NCBI GenBank assembly: GCA_009728235.1
Contig: WNZI01000001.1
Span: 169,673-233,672, forward strand
Direction of reading: 5' to 3'
From: Vibrio cholerae
GTDB taxonomy: Bacteria > Actinomycetota > Actinomycetes > Actinomycetales > Micrococcaceae
DNA: 64,000 bases
Below are positions 27,005 through 35,561 of the stretch, in pieces (position 1 is the first letter of the stretch; each line of letters begins with the position of its first letter). Both the position numbers and the translations under genes were made by a program. Below the pieces are notes generated by a model. The model ran no database searches. It was not told where the DNA came from and saw only the letters and a list, made by a program, of their open reading frames with translations.

Positions 27005-27688
27005 TCAGTGGCCGCCGCGCGCGAGGCGCATCAGGTCGGTGTCGAAGTCGACATCCGTGGTGGTGCGCTCGGAACGTGTGGCGTTGCCGGCGAAAGCGTG
27101 TCGGTATCCGGACCAGCCGCCGTCGGCGATGTCCCGTCCGACGCCGCTGACAACCAGCGCGGCCAGTTCCCCGGCTGCCCGGTCGATGCGTTTGGACAGT
27201 TCGGACGTGCCCCACTCCTCCGGAGCGGCGAACAGAGATGTCGGGACCGCCATCGTGCGGAGGAACGCGAACAGCGGGCGAAGGTGATCGTCGACGACCA
27301 TCGCGTGACGTGCACTCCCGGCGGTCGCAGCGAGGAGAACAGGTTTCGCAATGAGGAGGTCGTTGTCGAGTAGGTCGGCGAACGACTTGAACAGTCCGCT
27401 GATGCCGGCCTTGTAGACGGGTGTGGAGACGATGATCCCGTCCGCTGTGGCGAGTTTCTCGATCGTTTCCTGGACAGCGGGGACGGGGAGGCCGCTGACC
27501 AGGGCTCGTGCGATGTCCACCGCGATCGGGGCGAGCTCGATCACCTCGGCCGTCGCGTTTCGACCCGACTCGCGGAGCCGGTCGACGACCGCCTGCGTGG
27601 CGCCGTCGGCGAGCATGCGGGTCGTCGACGGGTCACTCGTGCCTGCGCTCACCGCGACGAGCCGGAACGGTGCTTCCCCGAGGCTCAT
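27005..27688 (-). CDS. NADPH-dependent FMN reductase, CE1759-type luciferase partner
   Basis: A 227-residue flavodoxin-fold reductase: VAVSAGTSDPSTTRMLADG is the phosphate-binding front, and ADGIIVSTPVYKAGISGLFKSFADLL is the NADPH_FMN_red signature. It resembles the CE1759 family, defined by its pairing with a luciferase-like enzyme. It should supply reduced FMN to the monooxygenase encoded directly upstream, whose stop overlaps this ATG (ATGA). The C-terminal ~40 residues (GGWSGYRHAFAGNATRSE) are specific to this group. Confidence 0.88.
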   Translation of the reverse strand: MSLGEAPFRLVAVSAGTSDPSTTRMLADGATQAVVDRLRESGRNATAEVIELAPIAVDIARALVSGLPVPAVQETIEKLATADGIIVSTPVYKAGISGLFKSFADLLDNDLLIAKPVLLAATAGSARHAMVVDDHLRPLFAFLRTMAVPTSLFAAPEEWGTSELSKRIDRAAGELAALVVSGVGRDIADGGWSGYRHAFAGNATRSERTTTDVDFDTDLMRLARGGH

Positions 27689-28872
27689 GCGATCCTCGGC
27701 ATCCGGGCGGGCGTGGCGGGGTCGCTGTCGAGGTAGGGCAGGGGCCCGGAGGTGTTGTCGCCGCTGTTCGGGCGCGGGCGCGCCTGTCGCGTCTCACCGT
27801 CGCCGTAGATCTCCTTCACGAGCGTGGCATGGGTTGGGGCGTCGGGGACGCCGGGGGCCCGTAACGCGTCCGTCTCCCGCCGCAGTACGGGCACGACCTC
27901 GGTGGCCAGGAGCTCGACCTGCTCCAGCGCGATCTCGACGGGCATCGAGCCGATATCGATCGCCCACAGCTGACGCTGGTAGTCGCCGAACCCCTCCCGG
28001 AAGGTCAGGGTCTTGTCGATGACCTCCTGCGGAGACCCCACCGACATCGGGGTATCTGCGGCGAACTGCTCCAAGCTCGTTCCGCGGAATATCGGGTAGC
28101 CCTCCAAGTACGGCCGGAACCGGTCGAACGCGTCCTGCGAGCGATGGGCGATGAACGCTTGCCCACCCAGACCCACGAACGCGTCCTGTGCCCGACCATG
28201 GCCGTAGTGCTCGAACCGCTTCCGGTAGAAGTCGACTAGCGGCTTGAAGTGGAAGTTCGGTGCGAGGATATGGTTCGCGAAGTACCCGTTGCCGTAGAAC
28301 GCAGCCTGCTCCGCGATCTCCGGAGTGCGGATCGCACCGTGCCACACGAACGGCGGCACTCCGTCCAGCGGCCGAGGCGTCGCGGTGAAGCCCTGCAACG
28401 CGGTCCGGTAGCTCCCTTCCCAGTCCACGACGTCCTCCCGCCACAGCCGGTGAAGAAGGTTGTAGTTCTCCAGAGCGAGCGGGATCCCGTGGCGGATGTC
28501 CTGCCCGAACCACGGATACACCGGCACGGTGTTCCCGCGTCCGAGCATGAGGTCCAGGCGCCCCTTCGCGAGGTGCTGCACGAAGGCGTAGTCCTCGGCG
28601 ATCCTCACCGGGTCGTTCGTGGTGATCAACGTGATCGACGTCGACAGCAGGATCTGCTTCGTCTCCGCCGCGAGGTAGGCGAGCAAGGCGGTGGGGCTGG
28701 ACGCGACGAACGGCGGGTTGTGATGCTCGCCCGCGGCGAACACGTCCAGGCCGAGCTCGTCGGCGGCCTTCGCGATCCGCACGGTGTCCTGGATGCGCTG
28801 AGCCTCCGAACGAGGAATACCGGTTGTGGGGTCGGGCGCTATGTCGCCGACGCCGAAGATACCGAACTGCAT
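27685..28872 (-). CDS. LLM class flavin-dependent monooxygenase, CE1758-type
   Basis: A 395-residue bacterial-luciferase-like TIM-barrel protein. Features are MQFGIFGVGD at the start, DVFAAGEHHNPPF near 50, RLDLMLGRGNTVP near 115-127, and a late GSPQEVIDKTL. It is the monooxygenase half of the CE1758/CE1759 duo and overlaps the reductase gene by four bases. Substrate unknown; such pairs oxidise small aromatics or sulfur compounds in other systems. The ATG at 28872 follows GAAAGGAC; an earlier in-frame start would add an unrelated ~84 residues. Confidence 0.9.
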   Translation of the reverse strand: MQFGIFGVGDIAPDPTTGIPRSEAQRIQDTVRIAKAADELGLDVFAAGEHHNPPFVASSPTALLAYLAAETKQILLSTSITLITTNDPVRIAEDYAFVQHLAKGRLDLMLGRGNTVPVYPWFGQDIRHGIPLALENYNLLHRLWREDVVDWEGSYRTALQGFTATPRPLDGVPPFVWHGAIRTPEIAEQAAFYGNGYFANHILAPNFHFKPLVDFYRKRFEHYGHGRAQDAFVGLGGQAFIAHRSQDAFDRFRPYLEGYPIFRGTSLEQFAADTPMSVGSPQEVIDKTLTFREGFGDYQRQLWAIDIGSMPVEIALEQVELLATEVVPVLRRETDALRAPGVPDAPTHATLVKEIYGDGETRQARPRPNSGDNTSGPLPYLDSDPATPARMPRIA

Positions 28873-28978
28873 GACAAGTAGTCCTTTCGCTGGGTGGAAC
28901 CTGCGAAGGGACCGTGCGGGTGCATACGAGCCGAAGCGCGCGGTCTCTCGAGAATCGGAAATGAGGTGAGAGGGAGGA

Positions 28979-29449
28979 TCAGGGCGGGTCGAGTTGGAGG
29001 TGCGCGCGAAGTGCGACGGTCTGTGCGTCGACGCTTTCGAGTTGGTCTGGTGTGAATGCGTCGATGAAGAGTTCGCGGATGGCGCGCAGGTGCGGCACCG
29101 ATGCTTGGCGGAATGCCTCCGCACCTGTATCGGTCAGGATCACATCGACCCCATGGGTGGCGTCGGCACACGCCTTGCGGCAGAGCAACTTACGCTTCTC
29201 CATCCGGCCAAGGTGATGTGATAAACGCGACCGCTCCCATCCGATGCCGGCTGCGAGTTCCGAAGAACGCAATGTCAGGCCGTCGGCTTCGCTCAGCGCA
29301 AGAAGAACCAGGTAATCGCCCGACGATAACTCCGAATCGGCCTGCAATCGGGCAGTCAATCTCGACCGCAGCACCTCCGCGGTCTCCACATAGTCACGCC
29401 ATACGCGCAGCTGTTCACGCGTGGGCATCACCCGCTGATTCTGCGACAA
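28979..29449 (-). CDS. MarR family regulator of the luciferase module
   Basis: A 156-residue MarR protein: HTH LRSSELAAGIGWERSRLSHHLGRMEKRKLL and a Cys-rich wing (CRKACADATHGVDVILTD), so redox sensing is possible. The TTG start at 29449 is favoured by GGAGG six bases upstream; in-frame GTG and ATG codons follow within seven residues. The luciferase-like gene follows 106 bases downstream on the same strand. Two identical-core palindromes lie just upstream of the start. Confidence 0.88.
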   Translation of the reverse strand: MSQNQRVMPTREQLRVWRDYVETAEVLRSRLTARLQADSELSSGDYLVLLALSEADGLTLRSSELAAGIGWERSRLSHHLGRMEKRKLLCRKACADATHGVDVILTDTGAEAFRQASVPHLRAIRELFIDAFTPDQLESVDAQTVALRAHLQLDPP

Positions 29450-29465
29450 GAAGCACCTCCAAGTG

Positions 29466-29506
29466 TTGACGTGTCAACCCTAGCCCACCAGCTATTGACG
29501 CGTCAA
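29466..29506. promoter_or_regulatory. Twin TTGACNNGTCAA palindromes
   Basis: TTGACGTGTCAA at 29466-29477 and TTGACGCGTCAA at 29495-29506, with centres 29 bases apart, lie directly upstream of the MarR start. The spacing is just under three helical turns, so two dimers could bind the same face. Between them is room for a promoter. Confidence 0.65.
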
Positions 29507-29860
29507 CCATGGCAGAGCGTACGTTCGTTTGAAGGCTCTATGAACCGACGCGCAGCGCCGCGCGGTTCGCGCCGCCTCTCCGGCGCTGGCCCTGTTCGAC
29601 CTCAGCTGCCCCGCGCATCGTGTCCTCCGACTCCCGCGACGCGGGCCAGCGGGTCGCGGTCGCGGTTCGCTCATGCGAAGAGACCGATCTGGCGCGCTTG
29701 CTATCGCAAACAGGATCCCGTACTCGAAGTGGGTGAGGTCGAACTTGTTCATCAGCGGAGCATCAAGCGCTGGCGGAAGCCACTCGAGGATCGTTGCCAG
29801 ACCTGCCCAGGTCTCGAGGTCCTCTCCTGTAAGGGCTTCGGGCGAATCCGTGTCCGTCAT
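29492..29860 (-). pseudogene. MarR-family regulator, C-terminal part lost
   Basis: The first ~65 residues look like a MarR N-terminus (WAGLATILEWLPPALDAPLMNKFDLTHFEYGILFAIASAPDRSLRMSE), but the recognition helix and wing are missing. The remaining residues are Arg/Pro-rich and read from unrelated DNA in all three frames. The truncation lies near 29660. It is divergent to an SDR gene, so it was probably that gene's regulator. Confidence 0.6.
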
Positions 29861-29869
29861 CGAATCAGC

Positions 29870-29922
29870 TTACTTAACCAAGCAACCATCGGTCCGTACC
29901 GCTTTGTTTCTCAGTCAAGTAA
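29870..29922. promoter_or_regulatory. TTACTTAAC/GTCAAGTAA dyad
   Basis: TTACTTAAC (29870-29878) and GTCAAGTAA (29914-29922) form a one-mismatch inverted pair in the gap between the truncated MarR and the SDR gene. It may be the old operator of the lost regulator. Confidence 0.4.
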
Positions 29923-29942
29923 ATGAGAGGCGTTGGACCATA

Positions 29943-30734
29943 ATGGATATGCAGTTGAGAGGCAGGCGCGCGTTCGTCAGTGGCTCCACCCAGGGCATCG
30001 GTTATGCGATTGCGAGGGCGCTTCTCGAAGAGGGCGTGTCTGTCGTCATCAATGGACGCACCGAGCGAAGCGTGGAGACCGCAGTGCGAAAACTGGAATC
30101 AGAGGTGCGGGGCGCGAGCGTTTCAGGCCTTGCCGCGGACTTCGGTGAGTCCACCGACATACAGCACCTGCTGGCCTCACTCGGCTCGATCGATATCCTC
30201 GTGAACAACGTTGGGCTTTTCGAAGTGAAATCCTTCACGGAGATCTCGGACGAGGACTGGGTCCACTACGTCAACATCAACCTGATGAGCAGTGTGCGGC
30301 TCTCCCGTTCTCTACTGCCTGCGATGGTGGGCGCCGGGTGGGGGCGAATCATCTTCATCAGCAACGAATCAGGAGTGAATATCCCCGCTGATATGACCCA
30401 CTACGGCGTCACGAAGGCGGGTCAGATCGCTCTGGGCAATGGGCTAGCCAAGCTCACGCGCGGTACAGGTGTCACCGTCAATACCATTCTTGGTGGGCCC
30501 ACGTACTCGGACGGTGTCGCAAGGACGGTTGAGCAGATCGCTCGGACGCAGCAGCTGCCAGTCAGTGAACTAAAGACAGCAATCATAGGGGCGAACCAGA
30601 CGTCGCTGCTCGAGCGGTTCACAGAGCCTGAGGAAATTGCGAACCTCGCGGTCTTCCAGGCAAGTGTACGGTCCTCGGCGACGAACGGAGCTGCCGTAAG
30701 GGCCGACGGCGGTGTCCTCACTTCACTCCTCTAG
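29943..30734 (+). CDS. SDR family oxidoreductase
   Basis: A 263-residue SDR. It has SGSTQGIGYAIARALLEEG at the cofactor site, NNVG in place of NNAG, the Ser strand IFISNESG and YGVTKAG with Tyr and Lys. The insert VEQIARTQQLPVSELK and C-terminal loop are typical of SDRs acting on 3-oxo or sugar substrates; no specific activity is assignable. The ATG at 29943 starts MDMQLRGRRAF. It faces away from the truncated MarR gene. Confidence 0.92.
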   Translation: MDMQLRGRRAFVSGSTQGIGYAIARALLEEGVSVVINGRTERSVETAVRKLESEVRGASVSGLAADFGESTDIQHLLASLGSIDILVNNVGLFEVKSFTEISDEDWVHYVNINLMSSVRLSRSLLPAMVGAGWGRIIFISNESGVNIPADMTHYGVTKAGQIALGNGLAKLTRGTGVTVNTILGGPTYSDGVARTVEQIARTQQLPVSELKTAIIGANQTSLLERFTEPEEIANLAVFQASVRSSATNGAAVRADGGVLTSLL

Positions 30735-30870
30735 TGAGCGTGACCGCGTATCGGGCAGCGTCTGTAGCGGGATGCGACCGAGGTCAGTGCTGACGGAAGC
30801 AATCCGTAGGATCACGGTCCGGGTCCGTTGCGGGCGGGGTGGCCCCTTCGAACTGCAGGTGGGTTTGTCA

Positions 30871-31266
30871 TCAGCTTTGTCGGGTGAGGGCTTTCCAGCG
30901 GGTTTGTTCCGTGGCGATCACTGCAGCACATAGGGCGGTGACGGCGGCCGCGATCCACCATGGCCAGATGGTCCATGCTGAGATCGTCGCTGCTACGAGG
31001 TGGGCGAGGACGATGAGGATGGTGACGATCCCAGGTACGGCGATGGGTGTGTCACCGCCTGGCCGGTCTCCGGGGGTGCTGAAGATAGCGGGGAGTCCGA
31101 TGAGGAGGACGACCGCGGTGATTGCGGTGGGGATCGAGTGCTGCCAGAGGGCCCATGGGGTGGCGGTGATGGCGATGAGTTCAGCGGCGACGCGGAAGCC
31201 ACCGCGGACGTTGTCGTGACCGGGCGGGCGGTGCTGGGGTGCCCGGGTTGCGTGGGTGCTGTTCAT
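30871..31266 (-). CDS. Small membrane protein in a hydrolase-TetR operon
   Basis: A 131-residue protein with four hydrophobic segments (AAELIAITATPWALW, ITAVVLLIGLPAIF, GIVTILIVLAHLVAATISAW, WWIAAAVTALCAAVI). I recognise no named family, though small four-helix proteins of this form are common in actinobacteria. The ATG overlaps the TetR stop (ATGA) and AGGAG lies seven bases upstream, so it is the last gene of the hydrolase-TetR-membrane-protein operon. Confidence 0.7.
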   Translation of the reverse strand: MNSTHATRAPQHRPPGHDNVRGGFRVAAELIAITATPWALWQHSIPTAITAVVLLIGLPAIFSTPGDRPGGDTPIAVPGIVTILIVLAHLVAATISAWTIWPWWIAAAVTALCAAVIATEQTRWKALTRQS

Positions 31267-31835
31267 GATGCTCCTGCGGCGCGGAGTCCTTGGTCGATGA
31301 AGTCGACCATCCAGGTGAAGCTGTCATCTACGTCCGTGTTCATCTGGAAGCCGTTGGAGCTTTCGAGGGTGGCGAAACCGTGCAGCATGCTGCGGAGCAT
31401 GCGGATCGCGTGGATCTGCTGGTCAGGGTCGATGCCATATCCATGCAGGACGGCCGCGAACGAGTTCAGGGTGCGTTCCAGCGCTCCGGCCAGCGGGTCT
31501 TCGGGGCCCGTGGGGGTGGCGCCGATGGTGGCTGCGTACCGGCCGGGGTGGGCTTTGACGTAGCTGCGGACAGCTTGCGCGGCCGCGATGAGCGCCTCGC
31601 TGCCGGAGAGCCCCTGCATGGCGTCGCGAAGAGCGTCACCCAGTTCGGTAGCGCCGAGGATGGCGATGCGATGCTGGAGGTCCGCGAGGCCGTCGACGTG
31701 CTTGTACAGCGACGGGGGTTTCACGCCGAGACGGTTCGCGACGACGGTCATGTTCAGTTGCGTCGGGCTGATCTCGTCGGCAAGATCCGCTGCTGCTTCG
31801 GTGACGGTTGCTGGGATGAGACCTGCCCTAGGCAT
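31263..31835 (-). CDS. TetR family regulator (WHG-type C-terminal domain)
   Basis: A 190-residue TetR protein: HTH MTVVANRLGVKPPSLYKHVDGLADLQHRI with the PSLYKH turn, then a C-terminal domain like TetR_C WHG types (ALIAAAQAVRSYVKAHPGRYAATIG). The gene overlaps both neighbours, the hydrolase upstream (eight bases) and the membrane protein downstream (four bases). It probably represses the whole operon through the nested palindrome at 32689-32727. Confidence 0.9.
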   Translation of the reverse strand: MPRAGLIPATVTEAAADLADEISPTQLNMTVVANRLGVKPPSLYKHVDGLADLQHRIAILGATELGDALRDAMQGLSGSEALIAAAQAVRSYVKAHPGRYAATIGATPTGPEDPLAGALERTLNSFAAVLHGYGIDPDQQIHAIRMLRSMLHGFATLESSNGFQMNTDVDDSFTWMVDFIDQGLRAAGAS

Positions 31836-32676
31836 TGCGGGTCGATGCTGTGAGGGTTTTGTGCAGGAAGGGCACCAGCAGTGCGAGGACCTCCGCTGGG
31901 GTTTCGGTGTGGGGGTAGTGGCCCGCGCCGCTGATGACTTCGACCGCGCCTATACCCTCCGGCAGGTCGCCAATGATCCGCAATCCCTCGGCACGTGGGT
32001 CCGCCCAGTCCGGGTCGGCGCTGCCCTCGATGATCAGCACTGGGCAGCGGACCCCACCCAGGTGTGCGCCGGCATCGGCCGGCGATGTTTTGGTCATCGC
32101 GTGTAGGACTGCCATCCGCTCGGGCTGGCTGAGCGCAGCCTCGATCCGCGCACGCTCCGTCGTCCAGTCAGCGGGTTTGGTCGGAATCGCGATATCGAGA
32201 TACTTCATCCACCCCTTGAGGCTGCTGCTCAACATGACCTTGCTCAGCTGGGTCATCCCGGCCCGGACATGCTTGTGCCGGAGGATCCCCACCAGATCGA
32301 AGGACTGCTTGCGGGTGAACGGCGCCAGCTCCACGATCCCGACAATCACGTCCGGTGCAGTCGCCGCCGCGATGGTCGCAGCACCTCCACTGATGGATTG
32401 GCCGACGATGACAGCCGGACCGCCGAGGTGACGAACGACCGCAACGAGGTCACCGGCGATATCGGTTCGCTCATAGGAGTGCCATTGAGTACTGGAATCC
32501 CCGCAACCGCGGATGTCCACATTTGCGACCCGGTACCCGGCAGCGACCAGCTCCGGGACGAGGAACCGGTACGAGTGCCGGCTATCTCCCATCCCATGCG
32601 CCAGGACCACCAGGGGCCCTACGCCGGCGAGGTCGTACGCGATAGTTCCTTCATCGATGTTCAAGTACTCAAGCAC
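31828..32676 (-). CDS. Alpha/beta hydrolase
   Basis: A 282-residue alpha/beta-hydrolase. The oxyanion region is VVLAHGMGDSRHSYR, the nucleophile elbow GQSISGG (Ser), and the catalytic His GAGHYPHTE; a late Asp is at EGSADPDW. Substrate unknown. I place the start at the GTG at 32676 because GGAGG lies five bases before it; an in-frame ATG at 32688 would put the start against the operator. First gene of a three-gene operon. Confidence 0.9.
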   Translation of the reverse strand: MLEYLNIDEGTIAYDLAGVGPLVVLAHGMGDSRHSYRFLVPELVAAGYRVANVDIRGCGDSSTQWHSYERTDIAGDLVAVVRHLGGPAVIVGQSISGGAATIAAATAPDVIVGIVELAPFTRKQSFDLVGILRHKHVRAGMTQLSKVMLSSSLKGWMKYLDIAIPTKPADWTTERARIEAALSQPERMAVLHAMTKTSPADAGAHLGGVRCPVLIIEGSADPDWADPRAEGLRIIGDLPEGIGAVEVISGAGHYPHTETPAEVLALLVPFLHKTLTASTRNA

Positions 32677-32688
32677 GTCGACCTCCAT

Positions 32689-32727
32689 AAGCTATTGGGT
32701 ATAGCTTAAAGCTACGAGCAATAGCTT
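32689..32727. promoter_or_regulatory. Nested palindrome, putative TetR operator
   Basis: Outer perfect arms AAGCTATTG (32689-32697) and CAATAGCTT (32719-32727) enclose an inner TAGCTTAAAGCTA-type dyad, so the AGCTAT half-site occurs four times in 39 bases. It lies just upstream of the hydrolase start. Confidence 0.65.
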
Positions 32728-33029
32728 GTGGTGTCAAGGGTTGCAACGAGGCCAGTCCCAAAAGCGTGCGACCCATGCGGTACTCCACCGGTCCCTGTAA
32801 GCAGGGCCAAGGATTTCGCTGCTGGGCTGTCGCTGCTGTGCGGGGTTGGCTTCAACTGCCCCCTGCAGGTCACACAAGAGCGCCGAGATCGTGCCGGACC
32901 CGAAGTTCAAAAGGGACGCATCGTCTTAGAGAACTCGAGGTTTTCGAGACATGCTCAAAACAGTGTGTCTGCGACCCGGAGCATAGACAGCGAGGGATCG
33001 GGGCGCTCATTGGGACAACGCCGGTGCTC
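32728..33029. other. Intergenic stretch, nothing recognised
   Basis: About 300 bases between the hydrolase operon promoter and the end of the Nudix gene. No open frame here has coding character or a known domain. Confidence 0.4.
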
Positions 33030-33461
33030 CTATCTACCAACCGGCGGCGCGGCCCGAGCGAGCAACGAGATCGCCAGCCGCAGGGCAGGTGTCAGGTCAG
33101 TCGGTGCGTGATCATTCGGATCGATGAGCTCGACCGCAGCGACGTCCTCGACGTCGCGGATGTCTATCACCGGTGTCGCGACCTCCACGAGCGCGAGAAG
33201 GCCTCGATGATGCTCGTTCAGCGGTGCGCCAGCGCTCGTGAACTCGACGAGGAAGTCGAAGCGATGCCAGGATCCGACCTTGATTCCGGTCACTCCGCAT
33301 TCCTCGAGTAGCTCGCGCTCGAGTGTCTCGATGGGGGTCTCGGCCGCTTCGGGCGATCCACCGGGGAGGTCGAGCATTCCGAGGTACGGGCCGCGAGACT
33401 TCCGAATCGTGACGAGCGCGCCGTCCTGCCGCCATACTCCGTAGATTCCATAGTGGCTCAT
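33030..33461 (-). CDS. Nudix hydrolase
   Basis: A 143-residue Nudix protein. The Nudix box reads GGSPEAAETPIETLERELLEECGV from ~43, matching G-x5-E-x7-R-E-U-x-E-E-x-G-U, so metal and catalytic positions are intact. The start MSHYGIYGV at 33461 is the typical family N-terminus; upstream in-frame sequence is not coding. Substrate (a nucleoside diphosphate derivative) is not predictable. Confidence 0.9.
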   Translation of the reverse strand: MSHYGIYGVWRQDGALVTIRKSRGPYLGMLDLPGGSPEAAETPIETLERELLEECGVTGIKVGSWHRFDFLVEFTSAGAPLNEHHRGLLALVEVATPVIDIRDVEDVAAVELIDPNDHAPTDLTPALRLAISLLARAAPPVGR

Positions 33462-33642
33462 GTCTGCAGACCCTAATCGGTGACCACAATTCTCACCGCA
33501 TGTGCCGCAACCGGTTCCGGTTGCTCCGATGCTAGAGCAGTGTGCTGTGGTGACCGCCAGACCGAGCTGTGATTGACCGCACTCCTGGCGAACAGTCACA
33601 GGTACCCCGATCGCTGACTATGGGTGGGATCAGAAACGACCG

Positions 33643-34209
33643 ATGAAGGATCCCTCACCGGGCTTGGTGCCGCTCGATGAATGGAAGACTGCTGGAGTGA
33701 TCAACACTTTGTACTTGCCCGTCGTCCTCAGCGCCAAGGCGCAGGAGTTCACACTGCGCCGAGCCATCATCGACGACCTCGGGGCACTGATGCGGCTTCT
33801 CGCGGACGATCCAATCAGCGTGATGAGGGGTGATAAAGCCGATGAGGCTGACGTTGCCGCTTATGGTTCTGCGCTGACTGCAATCACCTCAAACCCCTCC
33901 AACGACCTGCTCGTGGTGGTGAGCGAGATAAACGAGCCGCTGGCAACGATGCAGCTCACGCGAATACCTGGCATGGCACGGCGCGGATCAACTCGGCTCT
34001 TGGTCGAAGCCGTTCGCGTGCGCAGCGATCACCGGTCCAACGGCATCGGCGCAGGCATGATGCGCTGGGTTACGGAAACTGCAGCACCCGACGTAGAGGC
34101 GTCCCTCGTGCAGCTCACTTCGGACGAGGCGCGCCAGGACGCCCATCGCTTCTACGAACGCCTAGGCTTCACCGGGTCGCATCGAGGTTTCAAGTACAAG
34201 ATCGGATGA
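33643..34209 (+). CDS. GNAT family N-acetyltransferase
   Basis: A 188-residue GNAT. The acetyl-CoA loop is RSNGIGAGMMRW (R/Q-x-x-G-x-G/A form) after VEAVRVRSDH, and YERLGFTGSHRGFKYKI is the usual C-terminal strand. The true start could be a GTG at 33697 (18 residues shorter). It acetylates an amino group on an unknown substrate. Monocistronic. Confidence 0.88.
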   Translation: MKDPSPGLVPLDEWKTAGVINTLYLPVVLSAKAQEFTLRRAIIDDLGALMRLLADDPISVMRGDKADEADVAAYGSALTAITSNPSNDLLVVVSEINEPLATMQLTRIPGMARRGSTRLLVEAVRVRSDHRSNGIGAGMMRWVTETAAPDVEASLVQLTSDEARQDAHRFYERLGFTGSHRGFKYKIG

Positions 34210-34280
34210 AGCGCCTCATCGCCGGCTGTGGGTGGTCCACAAGCGGGTCCCTTCGCGGGCGTTCGGAAGGACTTGTGCCA

Positions 34281-34655
34281 TTACGGGGCCAGACGTGAGA
34301 AGAGGTTGACGAGGTTGCCGTCGGGATCGCGGAAGAGGGTAGATCTGTTGCCCCATGGCATGGTCGTGGGGCGGAGCGCGACGTTGTCGAGCACGTGGTG
34401 GAGGCGTGCGAATTCAGCGTCGACGTCTGTGACGAGAAACTCGATGATGATCGAGTTGTTGCTGGCAGTCTGCGGCGCGTTGTTGCCGAGCGCGGCGACG
34501 GTCGCGGTGCTCGCTATCGCCAAGATGCCCGAGGCCGTTCGCAGTTCGGCGAATACTGGAACGGGCCGCATAGCAGTGATACCTGTCACCTCCTCGTAGA
34601 AGCGGGTGAGCCGGTCGACGTCGTGCGTGATGATGCGAAGTGATGCGAGATCCAT
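34281..34655 (-). CDS. VOC superfamily protein
   Basis: A 124-residue glyoxalase/bleomycin-resistance-fold protein: RIITHDVDRLTRFYEEVTG at the start and TLFRDPDGNLVNLFS at the end are classic VOC halves, with a His near residue 11 and Asn in place of the usual Glu near the end. GGAAGGAAG precedes the ATG. The WYL regulator gene lies 76 bases upstream on the same strand, and the pair may be co-expressed. Confidence 0.87.
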   Translation of the reverse strand: MDLASLRIITHDVDRLTRFYEEVTGITAMRPVPVFAELRTASGILAIASTATVAALGNNAPQTASNNSIIIEFLVTDVDAEFARLHHVLDNVALRPTTMPWGNRSTLFRDPDGNLVNLFSRLAP

Positions 34656-34731
34656 GATCTTCCTTCCAGTCGCGCCGTCCGGCCCGACGTCATCATCTTG
34701 GGTGGCCCGAGCGACAACGTCGTGTCGGTGT

Positions 34732-35439
34732 TTAGGGCGTATTCTCGCCCAGCCCGACCGTTCGCAGCCGTCCCTCGATCATGCCGAGATCCTCCGTTCG
34801 CAGCGATCGACGGGGTGCCCGCTCGATCAAAGGCTCAGCCCGCGCGATCCGGTCGCCCCGGAATGCGCGAAGACCGTCGCGAAGCCGGCACCAAGCGATC
34901 AGATACCAGTTGTCACCCTTGCCGACGAAACCCATCGGTTCGACGTCCCGCTCGGTCGCGCCGCCATCACGATCGGTGTATGAGATCCGAAGGACTTTCC
35001 CGGTCCGTAAGGCTGCAGCCAGACCATCGGGCCCTCCGGTCGGTTTGTCGTCGCCGAGGAGATGGATGCGCGCAGCCAGGTCCGCCGTCTCCCTTAAGCG
35101 GCGATCATCCGTGACGGCGACGACCTTGCGAAGAGCCGACGTCGCCGAGTCGCGGAACGGGCTCGTAGCCAGCGCGCTCAGGGCGACCATCACAGTGAGG
35201 GCTTCGTCGACCGTGAACCCGAGGGGCGGGAGTGTGTGCGCCGTGTCTAGGCAATAGCCGCCGGTGCGACCGGGTTCCGCCCAGATAGGCACTCCACTTT
35301 GTTGTAACGCTGACAAGTCTCGCTCGATGGTTCGCGAGCTGACATCGAACCGGTCGGCAAGCCATCGAGCGCTTCTCGGTCGTGGCGCCACGGCGCGCAA
35401 CTCCTCTACGAGTGCGTAGAGCCTGTCGGTGCGAGTCAC
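34732..35439 (-). CDS. WYL-domain transcriptional regulator
   Basis: A 235-residue YafY-like regulator: N-terminal HTH_11 (RSARWLADRFDVSSRTIERDLSALQQSGVPI), a linker, and a WYL domain with KGDNWYLIAWCRLRDGLRAFRGDRI. WYL domains bind nucleic acids or small ligands. The start is GTG at 35439. It probably controls the VOC gene downstream on the same strand. Confidence 0.9.
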   Translation of the reverse strand: MTRTDRLYALVEELRAVAPRPRSARWLADRFDVSSRTIERDLSALQQSGVPIWAEPGRTGGYCLDTAHTLPPLGFTVDEALTVMVALSALATSPFRDSATSALRKVVAVTDDRRLRETADLAARIHLLGDDKPTGGPDGLAAALRTGKVLRISYTDRDGGATERDVEPMGFVGKGDNWYLIAWCRLRDGLRAFRGDRIARAEPLIERAPRRSLRTEDLGMIEGRLRTVGLGENTP

Positions 35440-35561
35440 CCCTCGACCCTAGTTCCAGGAACGGCATGTTGATGCCCGTAGGACGATTGGCTAACGGATA
35501 TCAAAATCGCCCAGGATGAGGTCCGCCACGCTCTAGGGCGCAACGGACCTTCTCTCGAAGG

